64,000 nucleotides of DNA from Lingula anatina (Eukaryota; Brachiopoda; Lingulata; Lingulida; Lingulidae): positions 63,467-127,466 of the forward strand of contig NW_019775358.1 of NCBI RefSeq assembly GCF_001039355.2. The letters are read 5' to 3'. Each line of letters starts with the position of its first letter. The first letter of the stretch is position 1. Both the position numbers and the translations under genes were made by a program. This document shows positions 58,901-64,000 of the stretch, piece after piece. A model generated the notes under the pieces. The model was not told the origin of the DNA. It saw nothing but the letters and a program-made list of their open reading frames with translations, and ran no database searches.

Positions 58901-61900
58901 ATAGCAGTGGCGGATTTAGGGGGTACCAGGGGTGTCCTGACACCTCCCCCTCTTCGATTTCTGCTTAAAAAACGCCAAAAAAAAAAAAAACGTCTAGCTA
59001 AATCATAGTTCTAAACCCTACCAAATGGCGCCTTCCAAAACACCATTTTTTTCGAGGTCCTCGAGCGTGGACCTAACCTGAAGCCAAGGGAGGAGGGAGG
59101 GGCCTGGCAATCCCTATAAAACGGACCCCTACAAAAATTTCTGGATAGACCCCATGTATAGGCCTATGTTTAGTACGTATAATACACCTAAAACAAACAT
59201 GATATCTTTTTAATGCGACACGACAGAATCAGATACATGTATTTAAAAATGGGCTATCATAATTCACAGATCATACAGGAGTGTGTTTCCTTAAGAGAGA
59301 TAAATTGAAATCGACTTGCACGACTGCTCACCTTGAAGAATGACATTGACAGCCAGGAAGATGCATCCCAGTGCAATGACACTGTTCATCAGTGGCCATG
59401 AGTTTTGAATTAACCTAAAAATTAAATGTATTGTGTAAGTTGTGATCGTCTTTGCTGATGTGAAAGGAATGGTAGTCCTAGGAATGGAAGTCCAGGCTAC
59501 AGGATCCCATATGGTTAGTATATGTTGGGGAAGGTCGTAGTATAGGAGCTTGAATATGGGACGAACGTCATCTGTACAAAGTGCTACCATTCCTGTCACA
59601 CCAGTGCCTCTGAAGCCAGAAAACAGGTATAATATTTAGTGCAGTAAACCTTGATACACCCTTCTCATGTGGAAAAAACGTGCAATGATTCGTTTGTACG
59701 ATTTTGTGCAGATGATTGATTGAAATTTCACACTTAATGACAGTTATATATACGACTTCCTGTCAACCCTGGTACCAATACATACTGTGTCTTCCATTTG
59801 ACGATCGTAACTAACAGGAACACGACAGTGAGAACTATTGATATCACAGCTAGCACAGTAAAGGCTATTTTTAGTTCGTCTGCGACAACCAGTAGTTTTC
59901 GGACCATCCTGTACCCAGATTGCGGTATATGGCCGCCTATCGAGAAAAAACAAAACATGCCTCCATAAATGTTTAGAACGCATCGGGTGATTAATACTTA
60001 GAACTACTTGCAATGTTCAGGACAGCTAGTCCATTTGGACGACCCCCCCCCCCCCCCACACAAAAAAATTAATTAATCAAAAAATTAATTAATCAATAAC
60101 TTTCCTAGCCAAAACTGGAAATTCCCCCTGTTATATTTATTTAAGCCATACGCAAGTAAATAAAGGGAGACGCAGGTTTGTGGAGATACATGTAGATCTT
60201 TGAAGACATACTACCTGGGTTCAGACGATAAAATATTGGTGAATGAATTTTAATGTTTGGCGATCAGCACACTGAATAGGTAGAACAACCGCAGAACGCA
60301 CCATGAGAATACCACAGGTCACTAATCTTCTCCGACAACGTGATGTTCCGGGATTTCTGGTCGTAAACACCAAACAATAAAGCTGTACCGTCTGAAATCA
60401 GAAATAGGATACCAATTTATCAATGATTTCAGGATATAAAGAACTTTATATGTAGGGGGGCATAGATAAAGAACTGGGTGCACCTTTCCTTCTTTCTCAC
60501 ACCCACACACGTAGGTAAACGCACACTCACAAACACAGACGCACACTAAAGCAATTTCTCCAATGGTGTTGTATATTTCGGCATGGGTTCATTGGCGAAC
60601 TTGTTATATTTGGTATTGTGTAACTCGTTTGCTTATCTATCTAAGCGATTAAAAAAAAAATAATAATATTGTGAGTGTTTGTTTGACTGGTGGCAGTCGG
60701 GTATGAGGTGGTTGTGTGTGGCTTTATTACACTCCATCTAGATGTGTGCTGAAAACCTACTTCTTATTTGCTCCATAGACAGCCAGCTCATTCGACTTCC
60801 ATGGGGTGAGAAAGACACGGGACCCTTGAAAGAGAAAAAATCTCACGATTTTACATAAGCAGTGGCGGTTGTGTGTTTGAGAGGGGGGTTAGCACGTGTG
60901 ACTCCTTAAGTTTACAAGTTACTCCCTTGAAACTTTAACTATTGATACGAGGCAAAGTCTGGCAATGTTCCATCTTTGTGCCCTACATGTAAAACTCATA
61001 CAAAAACATTTTTCTTTGCAATGACAAGCGGTGCAATTTCTTATCCTTGTGCTCCCACCAATACCATACAAAATAGAATTAGAAGCAAGCAACCCTTTCA
61101 CTTTAAACGTGTATCACTGGAAACGCAAAAGTAAATTTCAAAATGAAAGTTTTACACAATTATGGTAAAAATACACCAAACCCCCATTTAGTGAATCTTG
61201 TCAACCAACTCTTCACCTACACTATAATACGTCTGCCAAACGTTGAAATACTTACCGACGCACCGAAGAAGTTGGTGCGATCCATTTCTGGAATCAAAGC
61301 GTCCGTCACCGTGCCGAGATCGGTGAACTTGAAGTTGGCGATTATTCTTGGCGGAAGACGAGACAGACTCTTGTTTAAGGCCAATGCAGCCGCCCATATG
61401 GCATCATAATTCAACTGATATAGTATTCTTCTGGTGTCGTCATTGTACCAAGCTTGTTCTTTCATTTCCCTCAAAATTTCTGCAGGATCCTAAATCAATA
61501 CACCTGTGTATATACATATATCAACAACAACGCTTATCGACAGTTTCAGTGCTCCGTAAGTTTTCATTTTAAAAGACTGTGTATTGTTGATATTATAGCT
61601 TGAAATGCGTGCACTATATGTGTGTGTGAGAGAGTTTGTGTGAGTGTGTCCGTGCATGGGCGTTGTGTGTGTTCACGTGCGTAAGCCTACAGGTATACAG
61701 GTACCTTTACTGTAAATGGCCGTTTTGGTTCATATCCAACTTCGCTGGCATGTTTAGCGTCAGCGCGGAATGTAATGAACTGCCCTTCTGCCGCTTGGAC
61801 CACCTGCTCCGCGTTGCAAGAGAGTTTCCGTTTTTGGTGCATGTTGGATGCGAAGTTGCGGTAGTCTTTAACGAATTCCATCAAACTCAGCCAAACATAT

Positions 61901-62690
61901 TTCTTTCCAATCAAGCCATATTTGTATGCCTGTTTGAATAAAAAAAATTATAAGCAAACATGCAATAAAATGCAAATAAAAGCAAATGTTAGTACAATTG
62001 GAAAATGCCAAATACTACATACAGTGACACTTTTATAGCATTTTCAGTCCCAAGAAGTGTAGCCAGTTACACTTGAGATTGGATTGTCGTTGTCTAGCTA
62101 CCGATGTGACGGGAATGGATGTCCGCATAGAACTGTACTCCATTTCCAATTACTTTGTACAGGTGGCAATTGTCCCAAATGCTAGCCCTAACCTATAGTA
62201 ATCATATGGTACCCCGGACTTCCTTTCCTAGGACTACCACTCCTGTCACACCGGTAATCCACTCGAAAACATCACCATCTGCTCGTAACACGACAGGCAG
62301 TGTTTATAAAGCTAATGGAATATCTATAATCTGGTGGGACGTATGTTCAGCCTATAGCACTCACTGTCGTTTTAAATCTATTACCTGACAAAACACATGA
62401 CAAAGCGATGAGCCCAGTCCGTCAGCGTGATGCATGATTACCCTTGCGTCCAGTTCCTAGAATGGCAGAAAAATAGTTAATTTTATATGATAAGACCCCA
62501 TTGAAACCAAAGCATGATGCATCCCTCTTGAATAGCTTAATATGGCTTAGTTTAAATCCATTCATTTATGATTATAAAGTCTCACCTTCAGTTTTTCCAT
62601 AACTTGGCCTAGCTGCTCTACTCTATAGAATAAAGAAGTGACAATTTCTATGCCGGACTGTCTTAGCAGTATCTCCACTTCCTTCGACAT
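55921..62690 (-). CDS. GABA-B-like class C GPCR, 3' thirteen exons (5' end outside window)
   Basis: Exons on the minus strand: 62690-62586, 62456-62385, 61929-61705, 61489-61256, 60824-60761, 60391-60302, 59936-59786, 59414-59332, 58872-58745, 58192-58067, 57826-57687, 56548-56353, 56040-55921. Phases agree across all junctions and give 577 residues and a TGA stop. The first four exons and the start of the fifth are Venus-flytrap (ANF-receptor) sequence (G-I-E-I-V-T, Y-D-A-I-W-A-A-A-L-A-L-N, F-F-G-A-S|G-P-V-S-F). A short linker with W-Y-S-H-G-G-H-I-P follows and no cysteine-rich domain, as in GABA-B receptors. TM1 to TM5 fall one per exon; TM6-TM7 share 56548-56353. Cys in the TM3 exon (V-P-C-N) and the TM5 exon (R-Q-C-H-S) fit the class C disulfide. 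The tail is about 40 residues with no evident coiled coil. Donor 58745 (gttatc) is the weakest site. Likely a plasma-membrane neurotransmitter or orphan receptor; ligand unknown. Confidence 0.9.
58903..59155. repeat. Dispersed 'gcggatttagg'-family repeat in a receptor intron
   Basis: Starts 'gcagtggcggatttaggggg', contains 'aaatcatagtt', and ends near 'acaaaaatttctggatagac'. It lies between the TM2 and TM3 exons, 31 bases upstream of the TM3 exon on the transcribed strand's intron side. Confidence 0.65.
59440..59600. repeat. Intron repeat, inverted relative to 62190-62260
   Basis: The reverse complement of about 59460-59520 shares 'ggacttccattcctaggac' style sequence and 'accattcct' with 62215-62250 ('ggacttcctttcctaggac'). 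Both copies lie in receptor introns. No coding role is evident. Confidence 0.4.
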
Positions 62691-62931
62691 CTACTCGGAA
62701 AAGAAAAAGCAAGCACAGTGTTATTCTTAAAAAAAATATTTCTTCAAACATGAGTACAGGTTTTGCACTCAGACACACTCACAGTAATTCAAACGTTAAA
62801 TTATGAAATTCGTTTTACTTATTCATCAAATTAATCACATGAGACTAATTTTGCATTTCATGCGTGATACACAGGCAAATAGAAGCCTGATAATACATGT
62901 AGAATCCTTTCAAATGCAAAGAAATACAGAC

Positions 62932-64000
62932 TTGACATTTAATATGGAATATTTCAGTTTCAAAGGTATACCTTGGTAAAAATGCGTTCTTTTTTTCATA
63001 AAACTCAGATCTCACATAAAATATCTGACTGGAGAAGTGTGAAGTCAGGTGTGTCGCAACCAATTAACTGACTACCAAGTCTGGTGCACTGCTGCATTGT
63101 GTAATATGCAGTGTTTTAATTGGGTAGTGCCCCTTTGGGATAGCCAAAGCTTGGCTTTGGCGAAGCATGGTGCTGTTAAAAAAGTATCCATATGTCGGTA
63201 ACTACTGCATAGAAGAATTTGAAATTTTGCATGCAAGCGGTCAGTTTTGCAGTGCGTAAAATGAGTTAAACAAAGTTTTACAAAATTGTTAATCTGTGCC
63301 AGAATGGCGAGAAAAAGACAGACATTGCCAGACAGATAATTGTGTCAAACGAAATGGTCAGCACAGTTTTATGGAGTTATGCCCAGACTGATGTACCTAC
63401 ACAGAGACCACGGCCAATGTATCGCCGTCTTACCACCAGGGTACAGGACTCAGTGTCCTTCAGGATATGCTGCTGCAACTAAACAGAACCCACCCAGTCC
63501 GTTCAGAATGAGGGGCAAATTGTGACCAAAACGCGTTTTTCAAGGCTCTTAGCGAATGCCGAACTGGTTTTAGCAGGTTAGGATACCAAACGACCTCTGA
63601 GGAAGCCACTGTAAACAGCAAAACAGCGTCGTCTGTCTCTCTAATGAATTGAGGACCATGACCGTTTCTGGGTAGAACCCTGAAACCGAGTGGCTTTCTT
63701 TATTGAGGTCAGATTTCACCTGTACCGCTTAACTGGTCCAAACAGAGTTTACAGTCATCCAGAAGAGGCCTACGACAAGTCGTGTGCCGCTTCTGAAGTG
63801 CCTAGGGTCTTTGACAGCGTCAGTATTTGGAGTGAATACCACATTGGTGCCAAAACACCAATGGTAGGCATTGATAAAAACCTAAACCAGATGAAATAAA
63901 GGAATAATGTGGGAACCATTTGACTATCATTTGATAGGGGGCACCTTAGGAACAATTTTAGGTTGCACGATGAGATTGCCCGTTCACAAAGAGCACTTTT
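62932..64000 (+). mobile_element. Decayed Tc1-like transposon running off the right edge
   Basis: A leader homologous to 11695-12120 is followed by broken transposase frames. Around 63400 one frame shows R-P-R-P-M-Y-R-R-L-T-T-R-V-Q-D-S-V, the helix-turn-helix linker region. Around 63700-63890 another shows V-R-F-H-L-Y-R-L-T-G, N-R-V-Y, E-E-A-Y-D, and K-T-P-M-V-G-I-D-x-N-L-N, the middle of a Tc1 DDE domain. Stops and frameshifts interrupt all frames. The element lies in or upstream of a receptor intron, because the receptor's earlier exons must lie further right. Confidence 0.7.

Noticed and set aside
59291-59599. Minus-strand 102-codon ORF in the receptor
   Set aside because: Its C-terminal part is the real TM2 exon (59414-59332). 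The rest reads through intron and repeat DNA.

Overview
The window is animal nuclear DNA. Genes are split by GT-AG introns, intergenic DNA is AT-rich with long microsatellites and minisatellites, and there are DNA-transposon relics (PIF/Harbinger-like, Tc1-like, a THAP-type relic) plus an RTE-like non-LTR fragment. The sequence style suggests a marine invertebrate, but the phylum cannot be settled from the window alone. Four single N bases (4321, 16328, 29121, 37354) sit at sequence breaks or in simple repeats and look like assembly joins.

Positions 1 to about 55,000 hold a plus-strand tandem array of one EF-hand calcium-binding gene family. The ancestral gene has three coding exons: exon 1 (74 codons, basic, mitochondrial-presequence-like), exon 2 (51 codons, EF-hand 1) and exon 3 (about 130-140 codons, a degenerate EF region, two canonical EF loops and a short conserved tail). 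Introns 1 and 2 are phase 0 and phase 1. The core resembles sarcoplasmic calcium-binding proteins and the aequorin/luciferin-binding-protein group. I number the loci EF-1 to EF-12. EF-2, -3, -4, -9, -10 and -11 have open three-exon structures. EF-6 and -8 lack exon 1. EF-7 has lost its last EF-hand. EF-1, -5 and -12 are broken, and three further relic exon-1 copies exist. The left edge of the window lies in the 3' flank of yet another unit, so the array continues leftward.

Three lineages can be told apart: EF-1/2/5 (TATA box kept, short intron 1), EF-3/4 (ATG kept, shorter exon 3) and EF-6 to EF-11 (first ATG changed to ATT where exon 1 exists, longer exon 3). All lineage-two and lineage-three loci carry the same Harbinger-like element in intron 1, so it was inserted before those copies multiplied. 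A related 2.4-kb element with 49-bp terminal inverted repeats, TAA target duplications and a broken MADF-type ORF lies at 51571-53982.

Positions 8,000-13,700 form a transposon graveyard between EF-2 and EF-3. EF-12 is split within exon 3 by about 9.1 kb of foreign DNA (45637-54724) made of two tandem copies of one unit and carrying two minisatellites.

From 62,690 down to 55,921 the minus strand encodes the 3' thirteen exons (577 residues) of a GABA-B-like class C G-protein-coupled receptor: most of the Venus-flytrap domain, no cysteine-rich domain, seven transmembrane segments and a short tail. Its 5' exons lie beyond the right edge. The last kilobase is a decayed Tc1-like transposon.
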